Shown: positions 35,121-44,955 of the stretch, one piece after another
Position numbering within the stretch: the stretch's first letter is position 1
How the letters are laid out: each line of letters starts with the position of its first letter
Assembly (NCBI RefSeq): GCF_014196295.1
Contig: NZ_JACIDK010000003.1
Span: 434,001-498,000, forward strand
Length of the DNA stretch: 64,000 nt
Origin: Phenylobacterium haematophilum
GTDB lineage: Bacteria > Pseudomonadota > Alphaproteobacteria > Caulobacterales > Caulobacteraceae
Reading direction: 5' to 3'
The notes under the pieces: generated by a model
Databases searched by the model: none
Seen by the model: the letters and a program-made list of their open reading frames with translations, nothing else
Told to the model about the DNA's origin: nothing
Made by a program: the position numbers and the translations under genes

Positions 35121-36209
35121 ATGGCCGACGAACAGGACGCAGCCTCCAAGACAGAAGAGGCGACACCCCAGAAACTCGCCAAGGCGCGAGAAAAAGGTGA
35201 CGTCGCCAAGACCCCCGACCTGGCGATGCTGGCCTCGTTCGTGGGCGCAGCCGCGGTGATCGCCATCGCCGGCGGCTGGATGTCGCGCAACCTGGCGGCC
35301 GAGCTGCTGCCGTTCATCGCGCGGCCCGAGAGCATCAGTCTCGAAGGTCACGGCTCGATCGACGTGGCCCGCCACGTAGCCCGCGCCTCGGCCCCGATCC
35401 TATTGGGCGTGATGATGGTCGCCGCCGTCATGGGCGCGGCCGGCAACCTGGTGCAGACGGGACTGCTCTACAGCCCGGACAAGATCAAACCGGATTGGAA
35501 GAAGGTCTCTCCGCTCGGCGGCCTGAAGCGCATTCTCGGGCCCGACGGCCTGATGCAGTTCTTCAAGTCGATCGTGAAGATCATCATGGTCGGCTGGGTC
35601 GGCTGGGTGGTGATGAAGCCGTACATCCATCCGCTGAAGGAACTGGCCGCCCTGGATCCGGCGGCCATGCTGCCGTTGATGGTCGAAATCCTTCGCAAGC
35701 TGGTGTTCGCGACCGCCGCGCTGATGCTGGCGATCGCCGGGTTCGACTGGCTCTGGCAGCGCCAGCGCTTCCTGAAGCGCATGCGCATGACCAAGGAAGA
35801 GCAGAAGGAAGAGTTCAAGAACTCGGAAGGCGACCCGCACTTCAAGGCCAAACGCCGTCAGATCGCCATCCAGCGCTCGCGTCGCCGGATGATGGCGGCG
35901 GTGCCCAACGCCACCATGGTGGTGATGAACCCAACCCACTACGCCGTGGCGCTGCGCTACGAGGCTGGGGAGACCAATGCGCCGCAGTGCGTCGCCAAGG
36001 GGATGGACGCCGTCGCGCTCAAGATCCGGGCCCTCGCCGAAGAGCACGGCGTGCCGGTCATTGAGGATCCCCCATTGGCGCGGGCGCTCTATGCGGCGGT
36101 CGAGCTCGACGACTTCATTCCGCCCGCTCACTACGAGGCCGTGGCCAAGCTGATCGGCTTCATCATGCAGAGCAGCGCGCGGGTGGCCGCAAAGGCCCGC
36201 CACCACTGA
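35121..36209 (+). CDS. flhB: Flagellar export switch protein FlhB
   Basis: A 362-residue export protein with four transmembrane helices and a cytoplasmic domain carrying the self-cleavage site NPTH (N270-P271). Cleavage there lets the apparatus switch from rod/hook to filament substrates. The N-terminal SKTEEATPQKLAKAREKGDVAKTPD is standard. It is followed by cckA after 18 bases. Confidence 0.97.
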   Translation: MADEQDAASKTEEATPQKLAKAREKGDVAKTPDLAMLASFVGAAAVIAIAGGWMSRNLAAELLPFIARPESISLEGHGSIDVARHVARASAPILLGVMMVAAVMGAAGNLVQTGLLYSPDKIKPDWKKVSPLGGLKRILGPDGLMQFFKSIVKIIMVGWVGWVVMKPYIHPLKELAALDPAAMLPLMVEILRKLVFATAALMLAIAGFDWLWQRQRFLKRMRMTKEEQKEEFKNSEGDPHFKAKRRQIAIQRSRRRMMAAVPNATMVVMNPTHYAVALRYEAGETNAPQCVAKGMDAVALKIRALAEEHGVPVIEDPPLARALYAAVELDDFIPPAHYEAVAKLIGFIMQSSARVAAKARHH

Positions 36210-36227
36210 GAAATATGAGAACATTGC

Positions 36228-38354
36228 GTGACTGATTCGCCGGAGGCGCAGGCCTCCCCGTTCGAATTCAACCGGGACCGTCGCATGGCAAAGCCCAAGA
36301 CGAAGGACCGCGCGGCGCGCCGCTTCGACCCGATGACGGCGATGGCGGTGCTTTGCTTTCTCGCCGCGGTCGGCTTTGCGGCCGTGCCGGCCTTCCATGC
36401 CGGACCGGCGACGCGCGCCGGGGTGATGCTGCTGATCGGCCTGTTCGGCGTGGCGTGCCTGGGCTTGTTCGCCCTGCGCAACTCGGCCGAGCCTGTGGTG
36501 GCCGGCGAGCCTGGCGCGGACCAGATGGTCGACGCATTGACCGAGCCGGCGGCGATCGCCGCCGCCGACGGGCGCATCCATGCCGCCAACGCCGCCTGGC
36601 GTGCGATGCTGGGCGCGGCCGCCCGTCTGCCCAAGGGCGGTTCGTCGGCCGCCAGCCTGTTCTCGGCCCTGACCGCCGCGCGCCGAGGCGAGACGGCCCA
36701 GGCCTCGATCCGTAACAACGGCTCGGAGCATTCGGCGACCGTCGCGCCGCTGGGCGAGCGCCGCTTCCTGGTGCGCCTGGCCGAAGCGCCGCCGCTGGCC
36801 CTGCCGCCGGCCGCGGCCGAGGTGCTGCAAGCCTTCAACACCGCCAAGCCCCCGCCGCCCAAGGTGCTCGACGCGTTCGCGGCCGCCTCGCCGTTCGGCG
36901 CAGCGCTGCTGGACGGGGAGGACCCGTTCGAGGCGACGATCATTGAGGCCAACCCCGCCCTGGCCGGCCTGTCGGGCGGCGCGGCCAGCGGCTCGCGGTT
37001 CGGCGACCTGATCGACGCGGCGTCGCGCGCCGACGCCGTCCTGAAGCTGGCCGAGGGCCATGTCGGGGCCCTGGAAGTGCGGCTAGCCAGGGATCCGGCC
37101 AAGATCGCCCACCTCTACCTCTCCCGGAGCGACGGCCGCTGGGTCGCCTACCTGGTCGACGTGTCCGAGCAGAAGCAGATTGAGCTGCAGCTCTCGCAGA
37201 GCCAGAAGATGCAGGCCATTGGCCAGCTGGCCGGCGGTGTCGCCCACGACTTCAACAACCTGCTGACGGCGATCTTCTTCCAGCTCGACGTGCTGGCCCA
37301 GCGCCACCCGGTCGGCGACCCCTCCTACGAGGGCCTGAACGAGATCCGCTCGACCTCGACCCGCGCCGCCGACCTGGTCCGCAAGCTGCTGGCCTTCTCG
37401 CGCAAGCAGACCGTGCAGCGCGAGACCCTCGATCTCGGCGAGCTGATCAGCGAGTCCGAGGTGCTGCTGCGCCGCGTGCTCTACGAGGACGTGAAGCTCG
37501 AGACCGAGTACGGCCGCAATCTGCCGCACGTGCGCGCCGACCGCAGCCAGATCGAGACTGCGGTGATGAACCTGGCGGTCAACGCCCGCGACGCCGTGCG
37601 CGCGCACGGCGGCGGCGTCGTCCGCATCCGTCTGGCGCGGCTATCCCAGGAGGAGGCCGCCGCCCAGGGCTATCCGGCCGCCAAGGGCGACCAGGCGCTG
37701 ATCGAGGTCTCGGACGATGGGCCCGGCATTCCGCCCGAGGTGATGGACAAGATCTTTGACCCGTTCTTCACCACCAAGCCGGTGGGCGAGGGCACCGGGC
37801 TGGGCCTCGCCACCGTCTACGGCATCGTCAAACAGTCGGACGGCTGGATCAGCGTCGCCTCCAAGCCGGGCGAGGGCGCGGCCTTCCGGATCTTCCTGCC
37901 GGTCCACATCCCCACCGCCGCCGCGCCTGCGCCCACGCCGGCCGCCAGCAAGGCGCCGCCAAAGGCGCGCGACCTGTCTGGCGCCGGCCGCATCCTGTTC
38001 GTCGAAGACGAAGACGCGGTGCGCACCGTGGCCGCCAAGCTGCTGCGCGCCCGCGGCTACGAGGTGATCGAGGCCGGATCGGGCGAGGAAGCGCTGGAAC
38101 TCGCCGAACAGCATGCCGGCCAGATCGATCTGATGATCTCGGATGTCGTGATGCCGGGCATGCAGGGGCCGGATCTGCTCAAGCACGCCCGCGCCTACCT
38201 GGCCGGCGCGCCGGTGATGTTCATCTCCGGCTACGCAGAGGCGGAGTTCTCGAACCTGCTGGAGGGCGAGGAGAACATCTCGTTCCTGCCCAAGCCGATT
38301 GACATCAAGACGCTGGCCGAACGCGTGAAGCAGGAACTTCAGAAGGCGGCCTAG
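36228..38354 (+). CDS. cckA: Cell-cycle hybrid histidine kinase CckA
   Basis: A hybrid kinase/phosphatase that controls CtrA through ChpT. It has two N-terminal transmembrane helices (about residues 38-84), PAS-like regions (about 95-320), the HisKA motif [14 protein letters not shown] with H340, the ATPase domain ([32 protein letters not shown]) and a receiver domain with D639 in [11 protein letters not shown]. The GTG at 36228 gives 708 residues. An ATG at 36285 would give 689 residues with H321 and D620, closer to the Caulobacter protein (691 residues, H322, D623 from memory), so the true start may be there. Location directly after flhB is as expected for Caulobacterales. Confidence 0.93.
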   Translation: MTDSPEAQASPFEFNRDRRMAKPKTKDRAARRFDPMTAMAVLCFLAAVGFAAVPAFHAGPATRAGVMLLIGLFGVACLGLFALRNSAEPVVAGEPGADQMVDALTEPAAIAAADGRIHAANAAWRAMLGAAARLPKGGSSAASLFSALTAARRGETAQASIRNNGSEHSATVAPLGERRFLVRLAEAPPLALPPAAAEVLQAFNTAKPPPPKVLDAFAAASPFGAALLDGEDPFEATIIEANPALAGLSGGAASGSRFGDLIDAASRADAVLKLAEGHVGALEVRLARDPAKIAHLYLSRSDGRWVAYLVDVSEQKQIELQLSQSQKMQAIGQLAGGVAHDFNNLLTAIFFQLDVLAQRHPVGDPSYEGLNEIRSTSTRAADLVRKLLAFSRKQTVQRETLDLGELISESEVLLRRVLYEDVKLETEYGRNLPHVRADRSQIETAVMNLAVNARDAVRAHGGGVVRIRLARLSQEEAAAQGYPAAKGDQALIEVSDDGPGIPPEVMDKIFDPFFTTKPVGEGTGLGLATVYGIVKQSDGWISVASKPGEGAAFRIFLPVHIPTAAAPAPTPAASKAPPKARDLSGAGRILFVEDEDAVRTVAAKLLRARGYEVIEAGSGEEALELAEQHAGQIDLMISDVVMPGMQGPDLLKHARAYLAGAPVMFISGYAEAEFSNLLEGEENISFLPKPIDIKTLAERVKQELQKAA

Positions 38355-38405
38355 CGTTGGGCCGCGGATTGGCCTTGGCGGGGGCGTCGATGCTAAGCGG
38401 TGGGC

Positions 38406-39326
38406 ATGCAGGGACTTGAACGCGAGATCACCACCCGTCTGAACCAGACGGTCCGGGCTGACGAGAACGTCTTCCACAAGTTCATCGACGCGGCCGGCGA
38501 CCTGGCCGTGAACCTCGTCGTCGCCGTGATCATCCTGACCGTCACCTGGTGGGCGGCGGGCTGGGCCGCGCGGCTCGTGCGGCGACTGATCGCCCGCGTG
38601 CATGGCGGCGGGCCCCCGGACGTGACCCTGCAGGGCTTCGCCGGCTCGGCGGCCCGCTACCTGGTGATGGTCGTCGGGATCATTGCGGTGCTGCAGCAGC
38701 TGGGCGTGCAGACGACCTCGATCCTGGCGGTGCTGGGCGCCGCCTCGCTGGCGGTCGGCCTGGCGTTGCAGGGCACGTTGAGCAATGTCGCGGCCGGGGT
38801 GATGCTGCTGCTGTTCCGGCCCTACCGGGTCGGCGACGTGATCGAGGTGGCCGGGCGGACCGGCACCGTGCGGGCGCTGGACCTGTTCGTCACCGAGCTG
38901 ACCACCCCCGACAACCTCAAGGTCGTGCTGCCCAACGGCAAGGTGTTCGGCGACGTCATCGTCAACACCAGCTACCACAGCCGCCGCCGCGTCGACGCGG
39001 TGATCAAGACCGACCTCAAGCGCGACGTGCCGGCCTTGATGGAGGGACTGAAGGCCCGCGCCGAGGCTAATCCCCTGGTGCTTGAGGACCCGGCTCCGGC
39101 GGTCGAACTGACCGGCATGTCCGAGGCGTTCGTCGAGGTGACCGTCCGGGCGTGGGTCGAGGCAGGCGACTTCGGCGCCGTGAAGGCCGACATGATGTTG
39201 GCGGGGCGCTTGCTGGCCGACGGCTCTGAGCATTTGCCGGCGCTGCCCGCGCCCCGCGCCAAGCCCGCCCCGCCGAAGAAGAAGCCGCGCCCGACCTTGA
39301 GCGACCGGTTGCGCGCTAAGCCGTAA
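38406..39326 (+). CDS. MscS-family mechanosensitive channel
   Basis: A 306-residue small-conductance mechanosensitive channel protein with three predicted N-terminal helices; the pore helix is Gly/Ala-rich (GAASLAVGLALQGTLSNVAAGVMLLL) and is followed by the beta domain FRPYRVGDVIEVAGRTGTV and LPNGKVFGDVIVNTS. It releases solutes on osmotic downshock. A GTG six bases upstream is in frame, but the ATG at 38406 is the simpler start. The C-terminus is a Pro/Lys-rich tail (KPAPPKKKPRPT). It overlaps the convergent flavoprotein gene by eleven bases. Confidence 0.92.
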   Translation: MQGLEREITTRLNQTVRADENVFHKFIDAAGDLAVNLVVAVIILTVTWWAAGWAARLVRRLIARVHGGGPPDVTLQGFAGSAARYLVMVVGIIAVLQQLGVQTTSILAVLGAASLAVGLALQGTLSNVAAGVMLLLFRPYRVGDVIEVAGRTGTVRALDLFVTELTTPDNLKVVLPNGKVFGDVIVNTSYHSRRRVDAVIKTDLKRDVPALMEGLKARAEANPLVLEDPAPAVELTGMSEAFVEVTVRAWVEAGDFGAVKADMMLAGRLLADGSEHLPALPAPRAKPAPPKKKPRPTLSDRLRAKP

Positions 39327-40524
39327 GGATCGATCGGGCGGCGCGAACACCGGTGGCGAAGCAGGCCTGCAGCAGATAGCCGCCGGTCGGGGCCTCCCAG
39401 TCGAGCATCTCGCCCACCGCGTAGACGCCAGGGACGGCCCGCAGCATCAGGTGATCGTCGACAGCGGATCGCTCGACGCCGCCTGCCGACGAGATCGCAC
39501 GCTCGATCGGGCGCATTCCGGTCAGTCTCAGGGGAGCCGCCTTGAGCGCCCGCGCCAGCGCGCCGGGTTCGCGGGGCAGCTCCAACCCATGCGCCTCGCG
39601 CAGCAGACTGATGGCGACCGGGGTCAGCCCCGCGGCCTTGCGCAGCAGATTGGTCGTCGACTGGCCGGCTGGCCCGCGGTGCAGCCGGTCAGTCAGCTTA
39701 GCGCGGCTGAGGTCGGGGGTCAGGTCGACATCCAGAATTGCAGGGCCTTGGTCCAGCGCCTCGCGCAGGTCCGCCGACAGGGCGTAGATCGCGCCGCCCT
39801 CGATGCCATAGGCGGCGACCATCGCCTCGCCGCGCACGGTCCGGCCGTTGAAGCTGAGCGCGATGTTCTTCAGCGGCTCTCCGGCGAAGCGCTCGGCGAA
39901 CACCGCGCTCCAGCCGACGTCGAAGCCGGCGTTGGCGCTTTTGAACGGCGCGAGGGCGACGCCCCGGTCCGCCAGCAGCCCCGTCCACGAGCCGGTCGAA
40001 CCGAGCTTCGGCCAGCTCGCGCCGCCCAGCGCCAGGATCGTGGCGTCGGGCGAGGCGGTCTCGATCGCGCCGTCGGCGCCGGCGAAGACCAGGGCGCCGT
40101 CCGCGTTCCAACCGCGCCATTCTTGCCGCGACCGCAGCTCCACGCCTTGCGCGGACAGCCGCGCGAGCCAGGCGCGCAGCAGGGGAGAAGCTTTCAGCGC
40201 CTTCGGGAACACCCGCCCGCTGGAACCCACAAAGGTCTCCTGCCCTAGGCCGTGCGCCCAGGCCACCAGGTCGGCGGGCGCGAACGCTGCGATCATCGGC
40301 CCGAGCCAGTCGGCGGCCGCGCCGTAGCGACCCACGAATGTCGCCGGATCCTCGGAGTGGGTGAGGTTGAGGCCGCCCCGGCCGGCCATCAGGAACTTGC
40401 GCCCGAGCGTCGGCATCCGGTCGTAGAGCGTCACCTTCATGCCGGCGGCGCTGAGGATCTCGGCGGCGATCAGCCCCGCTGGGCCGCCGCCGACGACCGC
40501 GATGGTCTTCACTGAATTAGACAT
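39316..40524 (-). CDS. FAD-dependent flavoprotein, HI0933/TIGR03862 family
   Basis: A 402-residue flavoprotein of the HI0933-like group. The dinucleotide-binding motif is VVGGGPAGLIAAEIL near the N-terminus and a second family block is LGRKFLMAGRGGLNLTHSE. The C-terminal GGVERSAVDDHLMLRAVPGVYAVGEMLDWEAPTGGYLLQACFATG completes FAD binding. The reaction is unknown in this family; some relatives reduce sulfur or quinone compounds. It is a single gene convergent with the channel gene. Confidence 0.9.
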   Translation of the reverse strand: MSNSVKTIAVVGGGPAGLIAAEILSAAGMKVTLYDRMPTLGRKFLMAGRGGLNLTHSEDPATFVGRYGAAADWLGPMIAAFAPADLVAWAHGLGQETFVGSSGRVFPKALKASPLLRAWLARLSAQGVELRSRQEWRGWNADGALVFAGADGAIETASPDATILALGGASWPKLGSTGSWTGLLADRGVALAPFKSANAGFDVGWSAVFAERFAGEPLKNIALSFNGRTVRGEAMVAAYGIEGGAIYALSADLREALDQGPAILDVDLTPDLSRAKLTDRLHRGPAGQSTTNLLRKAAGLTPVAISLLREAHGLELPREPGALARALKAAPLRLTGMRPIERAISSAGGVERSAVDDHLMLRAVPGVYAVGEMLDWEAPTGGYLLQACFATGVRAARSILTA

Positions 40525-40563
40525 CGGCGTGGTCAGAGTCCGTTCCGCCGCAAATGTCCAGCC

Positions 40564-40947
40564 TCAGGGCGCGAAGCTGGAGCGCGCCTTGACGCCCCAA
40601 TGACCGTCCTCGCAGGTGATCACGTAGATCGAGTCGAAGCCGCCGATGACGCTGCCGTCCTTGCGATACCGGGTGAAGCGGGTGTCGAGGTGCACCTTGT
40701 CGGCCCCGGCATGGATCACTTCGCGCCGCTCCCAGGCCGAGTGGTCCCAGTCCGACAGCGGACCCTTCTCGAACATCTGCGGCTGGTGATAGCCGGGCTC
40801 GATGATCGTCAAAGTGTTCGAGGCCAGCCGTACGCTCGGAAAATTGAAGGTCTGCTCGAAGGCCGGCAGGTCTCGGGCGTTGAAGGCGGTCATGAACGCG
40901 TCGGTGACGGCGAGGGCGGCGGCGATCTGCGCTTCGTAATTCGACAT
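40564..40947 (-). CDS. NTF2-like/SnoaL-like protein
   Basis: A 127-residue single-domain protein of the NTF2-like fold (AVTDAFMTAFNARDLPAFEQTFNFPSVRLASN at the start; DTRFTRYRKDGSVIGGFDSIYVITCEDGHWGVKARSSFAP at the end). Members are small-molecule-binding proteins, isomerases or hydrolases; the ligand is not predictable. The ATG at 40947 is chosen because AAGGGAG precedes it, although the frame stays open further upstream. It may be cotranscribed with the flavoprotein 39 bases downstream. Confidence 0.8.
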   Translation of the reverse strand: MSNYEAQIAAALAVTDAFMTAFNARDLPAFEQTFNFPSVRLASNTLTIIEPGYHQPQMFEKGPLSDWDHSAWERREVIHAGADKVHLDTRFTRYRKDGSVIGGFDSIYVITCEDGHWGVKARSSFAP

Positions 40948-41108
40948 TTCATCTCCCTTGATCGCACCAGCTTGGCACGTTTGTTTCTGCGGCGCTTGCG
41001 CCCGACGGTACGAATTCCGCGTTGTAAGGCTTGCCGTAGACGCCTGCTTGGCCTCTAAGGCGCGCCCGCGCTCCTTTTTGTGTGTGGCGCGAACCTTCAA
41101 GGACGACC

Positions 41109-43019
41109 ATGGCCTTCCCCGACATCCATCCCGCCTTGGCGCGCGCGCTCGCGAGCCAGGGATACGAAGAACCCACCCCCGTACAGGCGGCCGTCCTGAC
41201 GGAGGAAGCCGAGGGCCGCGACCTGCTGGTGTCGGCCCAAACCGGGTCTGGCAAGACGGTGGCCTTCGGTCTGGCGGCCGGCCCGACCTTGCTGGGCGAG
41301 GAGCAGTGGTTCGGTCAGCCTGGCCCGCCGCTGGCGCTGGCCATCGCCCCCACCCGTGAACTGGCCATGCAGGTCGCTCGCGAGCTCAGCTGGCTTTACG
41401 GACAGGCTGGGGCGAAGGTCGAGACCTGCGTCGGCGGCATGGATCCGCGTCGTGAGCAGCGCGCCCTGGCCGCCGGCTGCCACATCCTGGTCGGCACGCC
41501 TGGCCGACTGAAAGACCATCTGGAGCGCGGCAACCTCGACCTCGGCGCCCTGCGCGTCCTCGTCCTCGACGAGGCCGACGAGATGCTCGACATGGGCTTC
41601 CGCGAAGACCTGGAAGAGATCCTCGACTCCTCGCCGGTCGACCGCCGCACGCTGCTGTTCTCGGCGACCATCGCCAAGGACATCGCGGCCCTGGCCAAGC
41701 GCTATCAGCGCAACGCCCTGCGCATCGACACCGTGCGCCGCGACGAGCCGCACGGCGACATCGAATACCGCGCTGTCCGCGTCGCGCCGAACGAAGTCGA
41801 ACTGGCCGTCGTCAACGTGCTGCGCTTTTTCGAGGCCCCTGGCGCGCTGGTGTTCTGCAACACCCGCGACGGGGTGCGCCACATGCATGCCGCGCTGCGC
41901 GAGCGCGGCTTCTCGGTCGTGGGCCTGTCGGGCGAACTCGGCCAGCGCGAACGCTCTGAAGCGCTGCAGGCGCTGCGCGATGGTCACGCCCGCGTCTGCG
42001 TCGCGACCGACGTCGCCGCCCGCGGCCTGGACCTGCCCGACCTCGGCCTGGTGATCCACGCCGACCTTCCGATCAACAAGCCGGCGCTGCTGCACCGCTC
42101 GGGCCGCACCGGTCGTGCGGGCCGCAAGGGCACCTCCGTGCTGCTGGTGCCCTATACCCGCCGTCGCAAGGCCGAGCAGCTGCTGGCCTCCGCCGGCGTC
42201 GACGTCCAATGGCAGGGTCCCCCGACCGCCGACGAGATCAAGGCCAAGGATCAGGCCCGGATGCTCGAGGACCCGATCCTCACCGAGGCCCCGGCCGAGG
42301 AAGATCTGGCCCTGGCGCGCCTGGTGCTGGAGACCCGCAGCGCCGAACAGGTGGCCGCGGCCCTGATGCGCCTCTACCGCCAGCGCCTGCCGGCGCCGGA
42401 AGAACTCTATGACGACAGCCGGATGCGCGATGCTCAGGCGCGGGATCGCGAGCGCCCGCAGCGCGGCGATCGCTGGGAGCCGTCCGACCGCGAAGACGGC
42501 CCGGTCGGCCGACCACCGCGCCTGGCGCCCGAGGACGTCACCTGGTTCCGGATCACCGTCGGTCGCGCCAAGAACGCCGACCCTAAGTGGCTGATCCCGA
42601 TGATCTGCCGCCTCGGCCACATCACCAAGAAGGACATCGGCTCGATCCGCATTTTCGATCGCGAGACGAAGTTCGAGATCTCCAAGGAAGCCGAGGCCAA
42701 GTTCGCGGCCGCCGTGAAGGCGACGGTCGACGACGAAATCAGGATCGAAGCCTCGGGCCCGCCTGGCGGCCCGACCTCGCCGCCGCGTGGCGGTCCTCAC
42801 CGCAAGGGCCCGCCGAGCGGCGATCGGCCCTTCCGCAAAGGCGCGCCCGTCGAGGGCAAGCCGACCTCACGCAAGGGACCGCCCGGCGAAGGCAAGCCGT
42901 TCCGCAAGGGCCCTGCGCACGAGGGCGGCAAGCCCGCATTCAAGGGGCCGCCCGGCTCGCCAGGCCCCAAGGCCGGCAAGCCGCCGTGGAAGAAAAAAGG
43001 CAACGACCAGCGAAAATAG
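41109..43019 (+). CDS. DEAD-box RNA helicase with DbpA-type RNA-binding domain
   Basis: A 636-residue ATP-dependent RNA helicase. The Q motif (EEPTPVQAAVL), motif I AQTGSGKT (43-50), DEAD (154-157), SAT and RTGRAGRKG are all present. Residues about 475-545 form a DbpA-type RNA-binding domain (WFRITVGRAKNADPKWLIPMICRLG). The last 80 residues are a basic low-complexity tail with repeated RKGPP/GKP units. This architecture fits DeaD/CsdA-like helicases that act in ribosome assembly and cold adaptation. AAGGACG before the ATG is the ribosome site. A long 5' leader of about 160 bases separates it from the divergent NTF2-like gene. Confidence 0.93.
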   Translation: MAFPDIHPALARALASQGYEEPTPVQAAVLTEEAEGRDLLVSAQTGSGKTVAFGLAAGPTLLGEEQWFGQPGPPLALAIAPTRELAMQVARELSWLYGQAGAKVETCVGGMDPRREQRALAAGCHILVGTPGRLKDHLERGNLDLGALRVLVLDEADEMLDMGFREDLEEILDSSPVDRRTLLFSATIAKDIAALAKRYQRNALRIDTVRRDEPHGDIEYRAVRVAPNEVELAVVNVLRFFEAPGALVFCNTRDGVRHMHAALRERGFSVVGLSGELGQRERSEALQALRDGHARVCVATDVAARGLDLPDLGLVIHADLPINKPALLHRSGRTGRAGRKGTSVLLVPYTRRRKAEQLLASAGVDVQWQGPPTADEIKAKDQARMLEDPILTEAPAEEDLALARLVLETRSAEQVAAALMRLYRQRLPAPEELYDDSRMRDAQARDRERPQRGDRWEPSDREDGPVGRPPRLAPEDVTWFRITVGRAKNADPKWLIPMICRLGHITKKDIGSIRIFDRETKFEISKEAEAKFAAAVKATVDDEIRIEASGPPGGPTSPPRGGPHRKGPPSGDRPFRKGAPVEGKPTSRKGPPGEGKPFRKGPAHEGGKPAFKGPPGSPGPKAGKPPWKKKGNDQRK

Positions 43020-43113
43020 GCGTCTTGGTCCGGTCACAAAATCAGTCCTAGGCTGTGGTCGCGCGTTCTTCTCGGCTGAGGACGCGCGGGTCAGGGACGA
43101 AGGCGCACGCCGG

Positions 43114-43845
43114 ATGACCGAGACGGACAAAGATCGACACATGACCCGCCTGCGCATCGCCGCGCGGTGGATACCAGCGGTGCTGCTGATCGGCGCGGCG
43201 GTCGCGCTCTACGCCAGCGGCCTTGCGACCCTTTCGTTCGACAGCGTCCAGGCCAACGAAATCCGTCTGCGCGGCGAGGTCGCGGCTACGCCGATCGCGG
43301 CGATGGCCGTGTTCGTCGGGCTCTACGCCGTCGCGACGGGGGCGTTCGTGCCGCTCGGCCTGGTGCTCATGCTGGCCGGCGGCTTTCTGTTCGGCCCGCT
43401 GGTCGGCGCGCTGGCGACCATCGTCGGATCGACGCTAGGCGCGATCATGACCTATCTGGCGGCCAGATTCGCAGCCGGCGATCGTATCCGCGCGGCGCTG
43501 ACCGGCGGACGGTTCCGCAAGCTGATGGAGGGGTTCGACCGCGCCCCGTTCCGCTACCTGCTGACACTGCGTCTGGTTCCGCTAAGTCCGTTCGGCCTGG
43601 TCAACTTGGCGGCCGGCTGCGCGCGCGCGCCGTTCCGGGCATATGTGGCGGCCACTGCGGTCGGCGCGGTGCCCTATTCGCTGATCTACAGCTATCTTGG
43701 CGCCGGGCTAGGTCAGGCCCTTCTGGGCGGCCGCACGCCCGACGCCAGCCTGCTCCTGAGGCCGCAAGTGGCGCTGCCGCTCGCGGCGCTGGGGGCGCTC
43801 AGCTTGCTCAGTGGTCGGCTGAAACGTCGCGAGCATCCGCTCTAG
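43114..43845 (+). CDS. TVP38/TMEM64 (DedA-like) membrane protein
   Basis: A 243-residue polytopic membrane protein of the VTT/SNARE-associated group. Typical segments are VPLGLVLMLAGGFLFGPLVGALATIVGSTLGAIMTYLAARF and FRYLLTLRLVPLSPFGLVNLAAG, with the re-entrant-loop arginine region. Relatives are thought to move lipids or act on membrane homeostasis. ATG 43114 has GAAGGCG upstream; ATG 43141 is an alternative start. It follows the helicase gene by 94 bases. Confidence 0.87.
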   Translation: MTETDKDRHMTRLRIAARWIPAVLLIGAAVALYASGLATLSFDSVQANEIRLRGEVAATPIAAMAVFVGLYAVATGAFVPLGLVLMLAGGFLFGPLVGALATIVGSTLGAIMTYLAARFAAGDRIRAALTGGRFRKLMEGFDRAPFRYLLTLRLVPLSPFGLVNLAAGCARAPFRAYVAATAVGAVPYSLIYSYLGAGLGQALLGGRTPDASLLLRPQVALPLAALGALSLLSGRLKRREHPL

Positions 43846-43905
43846 CCGCTCGACTCGGCGGCGGCTCGCGGCCCATGATCGGGGACCTCTGGGAAGGAGA
43901 TCTCC

Positions 43906-44931
<1,026 letters not shown>

Positions 44932-44934
44932 CGG

Positions 44935-44955
44935 AAAAGGGGGCGCTACGCCCCC
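44935..44955 (-). terminator. Intrinsic terminator of the acyl-CoA synthetase gene
   Basis: On the minus strand a seven-base stem GGGGGCG / CGCCCCC encloses a three-base loop that is the TAG stop codon itself, and is followed by TTTT. The stem thus overlaps the end of the coding sequence. The plus strand has no T run, so it serves only the minus-strand gene. Confidence 0.6.

Noticed and set aside
40973..40987. Sigma-54-like TGGCACG-TTTG-TTTC upstream of the helicase gene
   Set aside because: The essential GC at -12 is replaced by TC, so it lacks an invariant feature.
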